Shown here: piece by piece, positions 35,583 through 43,965 of the stretch | Layout: every line of letters begins with the position of its first letter | Position numbering within the stretch: the first letter of the stretch is position 1 | Assembly (NCBI RefSeq): GCF_002261335.1 | Contig: NZ_NEVL01000004.1 | Coordinates: 558,001 to 622,000 of the forward strand | Direction: 5' to 3' | Origin: Bordetella genomosp. 1 | GTDB lineage: Bacteria > Pseudomonadota > Gammaproteobacteria > Burkholderiales > Burkholderiaceae_B | DNA: 64,000 bases | Notes under the pieces: model-generated | The model's database searches: none | What the model was told of the DNA's origin: nothing | What the model saw: the letters and a program-made list of their open reading frames with translations, nothing else | Made by a program: the position numbers and the translations under genes

Positions 35583-35615
35583 AAAAGGCGCTGCCCCCCG
35601 GGCAGCGCCTTTTTT
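35583..35615 (+). terminator. Rho-independent terminator of the btrU operon
   Basis: A 10-bp stem (GGCGCTGCCC/GGGCAGCGCC) with a CCC loop is followed by six T; the AAAA on the left side lets it also stop minus-strand transcription of the GCS2-like gene. Confidence 0.88.
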
Positions 35616-35624
35616 CATGCGCGT

Positions 35625-37109
35625 TCAGCCGGGCAACTGCAGCGCGCGCTCGCGATAAAAGGTGGCGCGCGGCGCCGAGCGCCACAGGCGCAGCTGCAGG
35701 TCGGCCGCCGTGGTGCCGCTCTCGACCACGTAGCGCGGATAGCGCAGCCAGTGGCGGTCGGCGGGCGCCAGGCCGGCCTGCGCCACCGCCAGCACCTCGC
35801 CGCACAGCGCGCGCACGCGCGCATCGTCCAGCGCATGGCGGATGGCCGGCGCGCGCAGGCCGCGCAATTCGAGCCAGCCCCACTGCCGCACCAGGGCCTC
35901 GGCCTCGTCGAGGTTGGCGAGCAGGCCGAGCTGCAGCGCCGAGGCGCCCAGGATCACCCCGGCGCCGACGTCGGCGCCGGCCTCGCGCAGCAACTGCGCG
36001 TCGGGGAAGACCGCACCGAAGGCGCGCGCCTCGATGTAGCCGTCGCAGCCGCAGGCCTCGAACAGCGCTTCCAGGCCGCCGGGCCGGTCCCAGGCCGCCA
36101 GCAAGTCGGGCAGCGCCGGCATGCGCGCCAGCCGATAGCGCCAGCGCGCGTCGAGAAAATGCGCGAACTGCGAATACACGAAGTGTTCGGCGCGCGGCGC
36201 GAGCATGACCCGTTCGCCCGTGTCGCCGCGGCGGCCCGCCCAGGCGGCCGCGCGCAGGAAGCGCCCGAGCGCGGGATCGCCCTCCAGGTAGACGCTGACC
36301 GCGGATTTGTAGTCGTCGCCGGCGTGCCACGACAGCGCCCGGCTCGCGGTGCCGGCGCCGTACATCCAGCGGAAGTGGTCGCCCAGGTCGCGGAACGGCC
36401 GTTCGGGCAGCTGCTGCAGGAAATGATCGCCGGCGAAACGCGCATGGCGGAACATGCGGTCCCACAGCGTCATGCGGTTTTCCTTCAGGCCGGTCTCGCG
36501 GCCGGCCTGCAACGGGCTGTTGGCGTAGAGCGCCATCAGGGCGGGCGCCAGCGCCAGGCTCACGTTGAGCGCGCGCACCGCCTCGCGTACCGGGACCGCG
36601 GTGCAGGGGCCGTTCTGCGCCTTGGCATCGATGCCGGCGCGATGCAGCCAGCCGCGATAGCCGGCCAGCTCGCGGTAGATGGGCCGCGGCACGCGCACGC
36701 GGCGGTACCAGTCCTCGTCGAGCGTGCAGTCGGGATGCTCCGAGGCATTGAGCACGAAGGCGGCGTCGGCCGCGAGCGCGGTGCGCACGTCGGCCAGCTC
36801 CTCGCGCACGGCGGCATCGAGCCGGTCCAGCCCGCCCGCGCCGCCGGCCACCGGGGCGAACGCCGTCTCGAGCAGGTTGAAGCCGTTGTCCAGGCCGCTT
36901 TCCCCGAGCGGGCCCGACACGCCGACCGCCACCTCGCCGATGCGCACCAGCGCGGCCGCCTGGCCCCGCTCGCGGCGCAGCCTGGCGAGGCGCTCGAAGT
37001 AATCCCGCACCGGCACGCTGGCGCCATCGGCGCGCCCGGCCACCGGCATTTCGAGCTCCAGCCCCAGTTTGGCGCCCGCGGCGACGCGCGCGCTGATACC
37101 CACCGACAC
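35625..37109 (-). CDS. Glutamate-cysteine ligase (GCS2)-family protein
   Basis: 494 aa. The GCS2 fold is recognisable from GLELEMPVAG near residue 15 (substrate and metal-binding Glu), FNLLETAFAPV, YANSPLQAGRETGLKENRMTLW around 200-220 (conserved ANSP-x5-GxxxSxR type segment) and HFRWMYG. This carboxylate-amine ligase fold makes gamma-glutamyl-cysteine or, in relatives, other gamma-glutamyl amides. GTG 37109 is chosen for its AGGGAAGAG upstream. It sits between btrU and btrA, convergent with the btrU operon. True substrate unknown; it need not be glutathione synthesis. Confidence 0.6.
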   Translation of the reverse strand: MSVGISARVAAGAKLGLELEMPVAGRADGASVPVRDYFERLARLRRERGQAAALVRIGEVAVGVSGPLGESGLDNGFNLLETAFAPVAGGAGGLDRLDAAVREELADVRTALAADAAFVLNASEHPDCTLDEDWYRRVRVPRPIYRELAGYRGWLHRAGIDAKAQNGPCTAVPVREAVRALNVSLALAPALMALYANSPLQAGRETGLKENRMTLWDRMFRHARFAGDHFLQQLPERPFRDLGDHFRWMYGAGTASRALSWHAGDDYKSAVSVYLEGDPALGRFLRAAAWAGRRGDTGERVMLAPRAEHFVYSQFAHFLDARWRYRLARMPALPDLLAAWDRPGGLEALFEACGCDGYIEARAFGAVFPDAQLLREAGADVGAGVILGASALQLGLLANLDEAEALVRQWGWLELRGLRAPAIRHALDDARVRALCGEVLAVAQAGLAPADRHWLRYPRYVVESGTTAADLQLRLWRSAPRATFYRERALQLPG

Positions 37110-37181
37110 GTTCTCTTCCCTGTGTGGCGCCGACCGATGACATACAATCGGCGCATGTTGAGCAATTGCCGGATTCCGGCA

Positions 37182-37206
37182 GGAACCAAAGCCCAGCGAC
37201 GGTTAC
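37182..37206 (+). promoter_or_regulatory. Putative BtrS-type promoter upstream of btrA/bspR
   Basis: GGAACCAAA (37182-37190), 11 bp, GTTAC (37202-37206). The same arrangement occurs before bopN and, with one more base in the spacer, before the Bsp22-like operon. The btrA ATG lies 65 nt after the last base, the same distance as at bopN. Confidence 0.6.
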
Positions 37207-37270
37207 TCAGGCACTGACGGGTCAAAAAACCGAGCCGTCCTTCCTATCCACCGCGGGGTCTACTGGCCGC

Positions 37271-37849
37271 ATGACAATCAATTCAGTATCCAATTCGCCC
37301 GGATTCGTCTCTCTCGACGCATTCGCGCAGGCCGCCGAAAAGGGCGGTGATGTGTATGTAACCGTTGTCGGCGAACAATTCCATGTTCTCGGCACGGGCA
37401 CGACGCCCAGTGGCCGCTCGGTCGCCTGGGTGGCCACCGACGCCGACACCACCGCCATGTTTTCCGATGCGCTGTCCCGCACCTACGGCAATGGCATCGC
37501 CAGCACCGTGGCGCGCGAGCTCGGCATTGCCGGCGGCGCGGGCACCCCGCTGTCGGCCCGCACCATCACGCAGGCCCTCGACATGGCGCAGACCTCGCGC
37601 GATGCCCTCGACGGCGTCGACTTCATGACCCGCCTCGATCACAACGCCGCCGCCGGCTCGGCCGGCTTCCGCTCGGCCTGCGCCCAGCTCGGCATCGCCC
37701 CGGAGTCGCTGAGCGGCGCGCAACGCCAGGCCATCGACATGGCCATGGAACAGCGTTTCAACGCCGCCGCCCCGCAAGGCCCGGTCTCCGCCGAGCAGGC
37801 GCGCCAGTGGCTGGTCGAGCTGCTGCCCGCGGCCCGGCAAGAGGTCTGA
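37271..37849 (+). CDS. btrA: Probable BtrS anti-sigma factor and secreted regulator BtrA/BspR
   Basis: 192 aa, starting MTINSVSNSPGFVSLDAFAQ. Size and position directly upstream of btrS match the Bordetella regulator described as BtrA and as BspR, which is secreted by the T3SS and restrains BtrS. There is no recognised domain; the N-terminal Ser/Asn-rich stretch resembles a type III secretion signal, and the rest looks alpha-helical after about residue 60. Assignment rests on length, place and remembered family, not on a search. It has its own GGAACCAAA promoter motif. Confidence 0.65.
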   Translation: MTINSVSNSPGFVSLDAFAQAAEKGGDVYVTVVGEQFHVLGTGTTPSGRSVAWVATDADTTAMFSDALSRTYGNGIASTVARELGIAGGAGTPLSARTITQALDMAQTSRDALDGVDFMTRLDHNAAAGSAGFRSACAQLGIAPESLSGAQRQAIDMAMEQRFNAAAPQGPVSAEQARQWLVELLPAARQEV

Positions 37850-38110
37850 CGACCCGGCTCGCCGCGGCAGCGCGCACCTCCCCCGGCCAGCGTCATCACG
37901 GCGACATCGGGACCACATAATATTGCGTAATATTTCACTCTGGCGCGCGCCGATTGTTCCGACCCCGAGTGTTACACATCGAAATTTCAAATTCAAAAGA
38001 TTGCGGTTTTGCCTGAATCTGTAGTAATTTCTCGCCAAATATACAAGCGGTAGTCGCACGTCCGACAATGAACCGCGCCCGCTCCCTCAACGATCCGTCT
38101 CAACCCGCCC
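37850..38110. promoter_or_regulatory. AT-rich upstream region of btrS
   Basis: After about 60 bp of GC-rich sequence the region becomes strikingly AT-rich, with a direct repeat AATATT-GCGT-AATATT at 37919-37934 and a tract at 37978-38043. A weak TTGCGG (38001) and TAATTT (38025) pair with an 18-bp spacer is possible. In B. bronchiseptica btrS is under BvgAS control; BvgA half-sites could lie in TTTCAAATTCAAAA (37984-37997), but this was not scored. Confidence 0.4.
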
Positions 38111-38716
38111 ATGGCCGCTCCCCTGGAATCGATCGCGACTTCGTCTGAAGTCCCTGCGCAGCCCCGCTGCGGCGACCAGGCATGGAGCGCGGCGGAAGAC
38201 GACAAGCTGCTGCGCGACCTGGTGCGCGAACACTCGGGCCGCCTGCAGCGCTTCATCGTCAAGCACATCGGCAACACCAGCGATGCGGAAGACCTCGCGC
38301 AGCAGGCCTTCCTGGAAGCCGCGCGTTCGTATCGCTCGTTCCGCGGCGAGTCGCAGCTCTCCACCTGGCTCTACGGCATCGCGCTGAACCTGGTGCGCAA
38401 TCACCTGTCGCGCTCGCCGCAACGCCGCTACGACTTCACCTCGGACGACGCGCTCGAGCAGCACGCCTCGGCCACGCCCACGCCCGAACAGGCCGCCGAA
38501 CAGAATCAGAACATGCGTCTGCTGCAGGAAGCGCTGGCCGAGCTGCCGCCCAACATGCGCGACGTGCTGTTGATGGTGGGCATGGACGACGTCTCGTACG
38601 AAGAGGCGGCCGTGCTGCTCACCGTGCCGGTGGGCACCGTGCGCAGCCGCCTGTCGCGCGCGCGCTCGTCGCTGCGCGAGAAGCTCGCGCAAAAAGGGCT
38701 GCACCTGGACAACTGA
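38111..38716 (+). CDS. btrS: ECF sigma factor BtrS, T3SS activator
   Basis: 201 aa. Region 2: RFIVKHIGNTSDAEDLAQQA and GESQLSTWLYGIALNLVRNH (about 46-98). Region 4: LAELPPNMRDVLLMVGMDDV, then SYEEAAVLLTVPVGTVRSRL (about 138-182). The divergent linker between is Thr/Pro/Gln-rich. BtrS is the extracytoplasmic-function sigma factor required for bsc and bop transcription in Bordetella. It ends 31 bp before the convergent bscC stop. Confidence 0.9.
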   Translation: MAAPLESIATSSEVPAQPRCGDQAWSAAEDDKLLRDLVREHSGRLQRFIVKHIGNTSDAEDLAQQAFLEAARSYRSFRGESQLSTWLYGIALNLVRNHLSRSPQRRYDFTSDDALEQHASATPTPEQAAEQNQNMRLLQEALAELPPNMRDVLLMVGMDDVSYEEAAVLLTVPVGTVRSRLSRARSSLREKLAQKGLHLDN

Positions 38717-38747
38717 TCCAGGCGCGCCCTTCCCTCCCCTCGCTTCG

Positions 38748-40634
38748 TCAGCCGCCCGGCGTGCGGCCGGTATCCGGCGCGCCCTGCGGCTCGATGCGCA
38801 GGATCGGCCGGCCGTCGCGCCGCGTCGGCTCCGGCACCGGCAGCGACTCGATGTAGTCGGGCGACACGCGCAGCGGCATGCCGCCGCCGTTCACCGGCGC
38901 ATTCGGCTCGAACACCACCTGCGTGCGCTGGCCCTGCGCCAGGTCGAGATACTGGCCGGCCGTCATCGGGTTGTCGATGCCGCCCCAGGTCAGGTTCATG
39001 GCCTGGCCCACGCGCGCCTGTCCGCGCGGCGGCGCGATCACGTCGCCGTTGATCGCAACCACGCGCGGCCGGATCAGGAACAGCCGCTCGCGCCGCTGCA
39101 CCGTGGTGGACTTGCTCGAGAACAGCGCGCCGAGCAGGGGGATGTCGCCGAGCAGCGGCACCTTGTCCACGCGCTCGCTGTCCTGGCTGCTGTTGTAGCC
39201 GCCGATCAGCAGGGTCTGGTCGTTGCCGACCACGGCCAGCGTGCTGATGGTGCTCTTGCGCACCGTGGGCAGGCGGTCGATCTGGCGCTCCTCCTGGATG
39301 CGGCCGTCTTCGATGTCCACGGTCAGCTCGACCTCCGCGCCGCCCTTGCCGGAGATGTAGCGCGGCGTCACGCGCAGCGACGTGCCCACCGTGATCGGCG
39401 TGACCGTGGCCACGCGCTCGCCCACCGTCTGGATGTAGAAGGTGTCGGAGAGGTCGAGCACGGCGCCCAGGTTGTCGGTGGTGAGCACCGACGGCTGCGA
39501 CAGGATGTTGGCCTGGCCCTTGCCCTGCAGCGCGCGCAGGCGTGCGGCCAGCGTGTTGCCCAGGCTGATGCCGATGGTGCCCGGCGCGAGGTCGGCGCCG
39601 CTCGACAGCGGCAGGCCGGTGGGCGCCAGGTTGAAGTCGCTGTAGCCGAACGAGGCCGTGCCGGCGCGCGCGCCCCAGGTCACGCCGAGCTCGCGCACCA
39701 GGTCCGAGTTCACGTCCACGATCATGGCCTCGATCTCGATCAGGGTGCTGGCCACGTCGAGCTGCTCGATCAGGTTGCGGTAGATCGGGATGCGGTCGGG
39801 AATGTCCTGCACGATGATGGCGTTCAGGCGCGAATCGGCCTGCACCGTGGGCTCGCGAAAGCGCAGGCCGCCGGCGCGCTGCACGCGTGCGCCGCCGGCC
39901 GCGGGCGCCGCCGCCGGCGCGGCCGCCGCGTCGCTGCCGGCAAACACCGGCGGCGCGTCGCGCAGCGGCGCCGCGATGGCGGCGAGCGTTTCATTGTTGT
40001 TGCCGCTGCCCGAACCGAGGATCAGGTTGCGCAGCACCGTGGCCAGCCCGGGCGTGACCACCTTCTGGTCGCGATAGCTGATGGTGCGGTCGTTGACCGA
40101 GGCGTGGCGCAGGCGGAACACCGCCACCTGCTGGCCGCCCGCGCCCATCGGCAGCGCGGCCACCGTGCGTTCCACCAGTTCGACGTAGCCCGGCGGGCCC
40201 GACACCAGCGCGATGCCCTGGTCGGGCAGCTCGCCCCAGCCGAAGCGCGGGTCGAGCACGCCGAGCTGCTGCAGCGCCTCGCGCAGCGACACGATGGAGC
40301 TGCCCATCGACGACACCGAGCGCGTGATCATGTCGCTGGAACGGCTCACGAACAGCGTGCCCGCATACACGAACCAGTTGAAGCCATAGACCCCGCCGAG
40401 CCGGTCCATGAACTCGGTCGGCGTGTTGGCGTTGAAGCGGCCGTTGACCACCCCGCTCACATTGGGCCCGAGCTGCAGCGACAGCGAGAAGCCGCCGGCG
40501 AACTCGCGCAGCACGTTCTGCAGGCTCTCTTCCTTGGCGTAGTAGCTGTAGGGCGCCATGGGCCAGTTCGGCGCCGCTTGGGCCGTGCCCAACAGGGCCA
40601 GCGACAGGACCCCCGCCAGAATGGTGCGCTTCAA
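38748..40634 (-). CDS. bscC: T3SS outer membrane secretin BscC (SctC)
   Basis: 628 aa. A signal peptide (cleavage near TAQA, about 17-20) is followed by N0/N1 domains (YAKEESLQNVLREFAGGFSL, FVYAGTLFVSRSSD), an N3 domain with ILGSGSGNNNE insertion, and the secretin domain with LQGKGQANILSQPSVLTTDN, VGNDQTLLIGGYNSSQ and KVPLLGDIPLLGALF. It forms the outer-membrane ring. It is the last gene of the large minus-strand operon, 49 bp after bscW. Confidence 0.93.
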   Translation of the reverse strand: MKRTILAGVLSLALLGTAQAAPNWPMAPYSYYAKEESLQNVLREFAGGFSLSLQLGPNVSGVVNGRFNANTPTEFMDRLGGVYGFNWFVYAGTLFVSRSSDMITRSVSSMGSSIVSLREALQQLGVLDPRFGWGELPDQGIALVSGPPGYVELVERTVAALPMGAGGQQVAVFRLRHASVNDRTISYRDQKVVTPGLATVLRNLILGSGSGNNNETLAAIAAPLRDAPPVFAGSDAAAAPAAAPAAGGARVQRAGGLRFREPTVQADSRLNAIIVQDIPDRIPIYRNLIEQLDVASTLIEIEAMIVDVNSDLVRELGVTWGARAGTASFGYSDFNLAPTGLPLSSGADLAPGTIGISLGNTLAARLRALQGKGQANILSQPSVLTTDNLGAVLDLSDTFYIQTVGERVATVTPITVGTSLRVTPRYISGKGGAEVELTVDIEDGRIQEERQIDRLPTVRKSTISTLAVVGNDQTLLIGGYNSSQDSERVDKVPLLGDIPLLGALFSSKSTTVQRRERLFLIRPRVVAINGDVIAPPRGQARVGQAMNLTWGGIDNPMTAGQYLDLAQGQRTQVVFEPNAPVNGGGMPLRVSPDYIESLPVPEPTRRDGRPILRIEPQGAPDTGRTPGG

Positions 40635-40683
40635 AGTTCTTCTCCCCGGACCCGCGGTCCGTTTCGGTATGCCTGAATGAGGT

Positions 40684-41082
40684 TCATGCGTAGCGCCGCG
40701 CCACCGCCTGCCAGAACGACAGGGCGTTGGCGAACTGGCCCACGGCTTCGTCGACGTCCAGATCGCTGGCGTCGGGTCGGATCATCTGTTGCAGGCCGAT
40801 GGCTTCCTCGGCCGGGTCCACCACCAGCGTGCTCGCATGGCCGGCCAGCATGCCGGCGGCGAACTGCCCCACTTCACCGAGCAGCTCGTCGCGCTCGCGG
40901 CCGGCGGCGGGCAGGCCCAGCAGGCGCGCGTTCAGCGCGAGCCAGCCTTGCGGCGCGGGCGTCAGGTGGACGCGGAAGCGCTCGTCGATCAACAGGGTGG
41001 CGCGGCCATCGGCGCGCACGGCGTCGGGCAGCTGGTGGCGCTGCACGTAGCGCTGGATCAGCGGGTGGGTTGCGGTATTCAT
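40684..41082 (-). CDS. bscW: CesT-like chaperone in the bscU-bscC interval (BscW)
   Basis: 132 aa, acidic, without signal peptide. It resembles class I type III chaperones: ATLLIDERFRVHLTPAPQGW beta-strand region and a C-terminal helix QFANALSFWQAVARRYA. In Bordetella the gene between bscU and bscC is named bscW; the symbol is given on position. A 4-nt overlap with bscU couples their translation. The client is unknown. Confidence 0.6.
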   Translation of the reverse strand: MNTATHPLIQRYVQRHQLPDAVRADGRATLLIDERFRVHLTPAPQGWLALNARLLGLPAAGRERDELLGEVGQFAAGMLAGHASTLVVDPAEEAIGLQQMIRPDASDLDVDEAVGQFANALSFWQAVARRYA

Positions 41083-42134
41083 TGCGGCTCCTCCGCGGCG
41101 GCGAGTTTGCGCACCAGGCGCAGCACCTCGGCCACCGGCTCGATCAGTTCGCTCGGAATGTATTGGTCGGGCTGCGCCTGCGCCATCAGGGCGCGGGCCA
41201 GCGGGATGTTCTGCATGACCGGCACGCCGGCCTCGCGCGCGGCCTGCATCATGGCTTCGGCCAGCGCGCCCTCGCCCTTGGCCAGCACCAGCGGCAGCGG
41301 GGTTTCCTCGGGTTCGTAGTACAGGGCGACGGCGAGGTGGGTCGGGTTGGTGACCACCACCGAGGCCTTGCGGGCCTGGCCGGTGGCGCCGTGCATCACC
41401 ATCTCCTGGTGCAGGTGCTTGCGCTTGTGCTTGATGTGGGGGTCGCCCTCCATCTCCTTGTATTCCTGCTTGATCTCTTCCTTGCTCATCATCAGCCCCT
41501 TGCGGTGCTGGAAGCGCTGCCAGGCGAAATCGGCCAGCGAGATGATCACGTAGGCCACGGCGATGTTCACGATCAGCGTGCGCAGCATGCCGCCCACGCC
41601 GGTCTGCAGGCCGGCCAGGCCGCTGTAGGGCACCGACATCAGCTCGGGCAGCGCGTCGCGCACCACCACGGTGACCAGCGCCGACAGGAACGCGATCTTC
41701 AGCAACGACTTGAGGAACTCGACCAGGTTCTTCTTCGAGAACATGTTCTTCAGGTTCGCCATCGGGTTGAGCTTCTGGCCCGACGGCTTGAGCTTCTGGA
41801 ACGCCAGCACGATGCCGACCTGCAGGAACTCGCCGAACATGCCCACGCCCAGCACGATCAGCACGAACGGCAGCAGCAGCGCGATCGCCTCGCGCAGGCC
41901 CGCGTCGAGCGCCTGCGGCAGGGCCATCTCGAACGGCATGCCGGCCAGGTCGGCGGGCAGCAGCAGGATGCGGCCGAGCGCCTCGATGATGTTCTGCGCG
42001 TTGCCGATCATGTAGCCGAACAGCGCCAGCACCAGCAGGGTCTGGGTGAAGTCCTTGCTGTGCGCCACCTCGCCCTTGTTGCGCGCATCGCGCAACTTCT
42101 TGTGGGATGGCTGTTCTGTCTTTTCGCCGCTCAT
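41079..42134 (-). CDS. bscU: T3SS export gate switch protein BscU (SctU)
   Basis: 351 aa. Four N-terminal membrane helices (about 28-210) precede a cytoplasmic domain with the self-cleaving NPTH motif (VVTNPTHLAVALYY, about 260-273). Cleavage between Asn and Pro is needed for the needle-to-translocator switch. Start ATG 42134 overlaps the bscT stop by 4 nt. Confidence 0.95.
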   Translation of the reverse strand: MSGEKTEQPSHKKLRDARNKGEVAHSKDFTQTLLVLALFGYMIGNAQNIIEALGRILLLPADLAGMPFEMALPQALDAGLREAIALLLPFVLIVLGVGMFGEFLQVGIVLAFQKLKPSGQKLNPMANLKNMFSKKNLVEFLKSLLKIAFLSALVTVVVRDALPELMSVPYSGLAGLQTGVGGMLRTLIVNIAVAYVIISLADFAWQRFQHRKGLMMSKEEIKQEYKEMEGDPHIKHKRKHLHQEMVMHGATGQARKASVVVTNPTHLAVALYYEPEETPLPLVLAKGEGALAEAMMQAAREAGVPVMQNIPLARALMAQAQPDQYIPSELIEPVAEVLRLVRKLAAAEEPQ

Positions 42135-42934
42135 CGCGCCTCCCGCCACTGGCTGTCGAGGAACGGCAGGATCGTGCTGATCTGGCCGGTCGCGTCATCG
42201 GCATACTGGAACAGCGTGCCCATGTAGAGCACCAGCACCAGCAGGGCCAGGCCGCTCTTGATCGGCATGGCCAGGAAGAACACCTGCAGCTGCGGCGCGA
42301 AGCGGCTCACCAGCGCCAGGCCCAGCTCGGCCAGGAACATCGCCACGATGGCGGGCGCGGCGAACAGCAGCACCAGCCGCGCGAAGCGGCTGAGCTGGTC
42401 CAGCATCAGCGGCACGTTGTCGCGCGACAGCGCCGGGCCCCATGCGAACAGGTCCCACAGCCGGAAGCTGTCGTACAGCATGGTGAGCATGAGGGTGAAG
42501 CCGCCGCCCACCAGGAAGAACACCATGAAGGCCTGGTTGAACAGGATGCCCATGGGCGAGGAGTCGTTGCCGGTGGCGGGATTGATGGTGGCGCCCAGGC
42601 TGGCGCCGCGCTGGTTGTCGATCACGAAGCCCACGGCCTCGAAGATCCAGAACGGGATCGCGACCAGGAACCCCATCGCCACGCCCACGAACACTTCCTT
42701 GCCGACCAGCAGCACCAGATCGATCCAGGTCGGGTCGAACGCGGCATATTGCGGCGTGAGCGCGGGCACCACGATCAGGCCGATCGCGGCGGCCAGCGCG
42801 TAGCGCAGCATGCCCGGCATGTTCTGGCGGCTGAACAGCGGCAGCATGACGCAGAGCGCGAGGATGCGCGGCTGGGTGAGCGCGAGCGTCCCCAGGAAAA
42901 TCTTTGCCTCCGCATACGTCACGCCTGAAAACAT
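42131..42934 (-). CDS. bscT: T3SS export apparatus protein BscT (SctT)
   Basis: 267 aa with about seven to eight membrane helices and family segments MLRYALAAAIGLIVVPAL and GNDSSPMGILFNQAFMVFFL. It is an inner-membrane core component of the export gate with R and S. AGGAGAG precedes the ATG by about 8 nt; 12 bp separate it from bscS. Confidence 0.93.
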   Translation of the reverse strand: MFSGVTYAEAKIFLGTLALTQPRILALCVMLPLFSRQNMPGMLRYALAAAIGLIVVPALTPQYAAFDPTWIDLVLLVGKEVFVGVAMGFLVAIPFWIFEAVGFVIDNQRGASLGATINPATGNDSSPMGILFNQAFMVFFLVGGGFTLMLTMLYDSFRLWDLFAWGPALSRDNVPLMLDQLSRFARLVLLFAAPAIVAMFLAELGLALVSRFAPQLQVFFLAMPIKSGLALLVLVLYMGTLFQYADDATGQISTILPFLDSQWREAR

Positions 42935-42946
42935 GGCCGGTCTCTC

Positions 42947-43213
42947 CTAGTGAATCTTGTAGAAAAGATCGAACACGGAGATCGTGAAGTTGTAGAGCTC
43001 GCCGCTGATCCAGCGCGCGGTGAGCATCAGCGTGGCGAACACCGCGATCAGCTTCACGGCGAACGACAACGTCTGCTCCTGGATCTGCGTGAGCGCCTGG
43101 AACAGCGAGAACAGCGTCCCCACGATGGCCGCCACCGCGATCGGCGGCAGCGACAGCCACAGCACCAGGTACAGCGCCTGGGTCATGTATGAAACGAGAT
43201 CGACGGTACCCAT
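42947..43213 (-). CDS. bscS: T3SS export apparatus protein BscS (SctS)
   Basis: 88 aa, two membrane helices (about 15-40 and 52-75) around the conserved GTLFSLFQALTQIQEQTLSF loop. It is the small export-gate subunit. Its ATG overlaps the bscR stop by one base (TGATG), indicating coupled translation. Confidence 0.93.
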   Translation of the reverse strand: MGTVDLVSYMTQALYLVLWLSLPPIAVAAIVGTLFSLFQALTQIQEQTLSFAVKLIAVFATLMLTARWISGELYNFTISVFDLFYKIH

Positions 43214-43965
43214 CACGTATACGACAGCACGAGGCCCTGGATCAGGCGGGTCCAGCCGTCGACCATGACGAACAGGAACAGCTTGAGGGGCATGGAGATC
43301 GTCACCGGCGAGACCATCATCATCCCCATGGCGAGCAGGATGTTGGAGACGATCAGGTCGATGATCACGAACGGCAGATAGAGCAGGAAGCCGATCTGGA
43401 AGGCGGCGGTCAGCTCCGACAACAGGAACGACGGAATCAGCACCAGCAGATCGTCTTCCTTCAGGTTGCGGGCCTGGGCCTCGCCCCACAGCGTGCGCGC
43501 GGTGCGCATGAAGAAGTCGCGCTGCTCGGGCCGGCTGTTCTTCAGCATGAAGCCGCGCATCGGCTCGGCGCCGCGGCCGACGGCCTCGAGGATGCCGGTG
43601 AGGCGGTCTTCCTCGGGCGTCGCGGCGGGGGTGCTGTTGTCCAGGTGCAGCATGCCGCCGGTCTGTTGCTGCGGCGGCGCCTGGCGCGCGGTGGGCGCGG
43701 GCGCCGACTGGGCCTGGCCACGGCCGACCGAGCGCAGTTCCTCGCTCATCTGCATCACCACCGGTCCCATCACGTAGGCCGACAGGATCAGCGCCAGGCC
43801 GTAAAGCGCGATGTTGGGCGGCACCTGCTGCACGCCCAGCGCGTTGCGCACCAGCGTGAGCACCACCGCGATCTTCAGGAACGAGGTCGTCATCACCACG
43901 GCCAGCGGCACCAGCGCCATGAGCGCCAGTACCACCGCCAGGGTGATCGGATCATAGGAACTCAT
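43213..43965 (-). CDS. bscR: T3SS export apparatus protein BscR (SctR)
   Basis: 250 aa. Family signatures: VVMTTSFLKIAVVLTLVRNA near the N-terminus, then FIIDLIVSNILLAMGMMMVS-like C-terminal helices (about 205-225). A longer than usual Gln/Pro/Ala-rich loop (about 85-110, PTARQAPPQQQTGG) separates helices 2 and 3. It forms the helical export gate with S and T. A 4-nt overlap connects it with bscQ. Confidence 0.93.
   Translation of the reverse strand: MSSYDPITLAVVLALMALVPLAVVMTTSFLKIAVVLTLVRNALGVQQVPPNIALYGLALILSAYVMGPVVMQMSEELRSVGRGQAQSAPAPTARQAPPQQQTGGMLHLDNSTPAATPEEDRLTGILEAVGRGAEPMRGFMLKNSRPEQRDFFMRTARTLWGEAQARNLKEDDLLVLIPSFLLSELTAAFQIGFLLYLPFVIIDLIVSNILLAMGMMMVSPVTISMPLKLFLFVMVDGWTRLIQGLVLSYT

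Noticed and set aside
38704-38722. CCTGGA/TCCAGG hairpin between btrS and bscC
   Set aside because: Only 6 bp with no T-run on either side; not convincing as a terminator.
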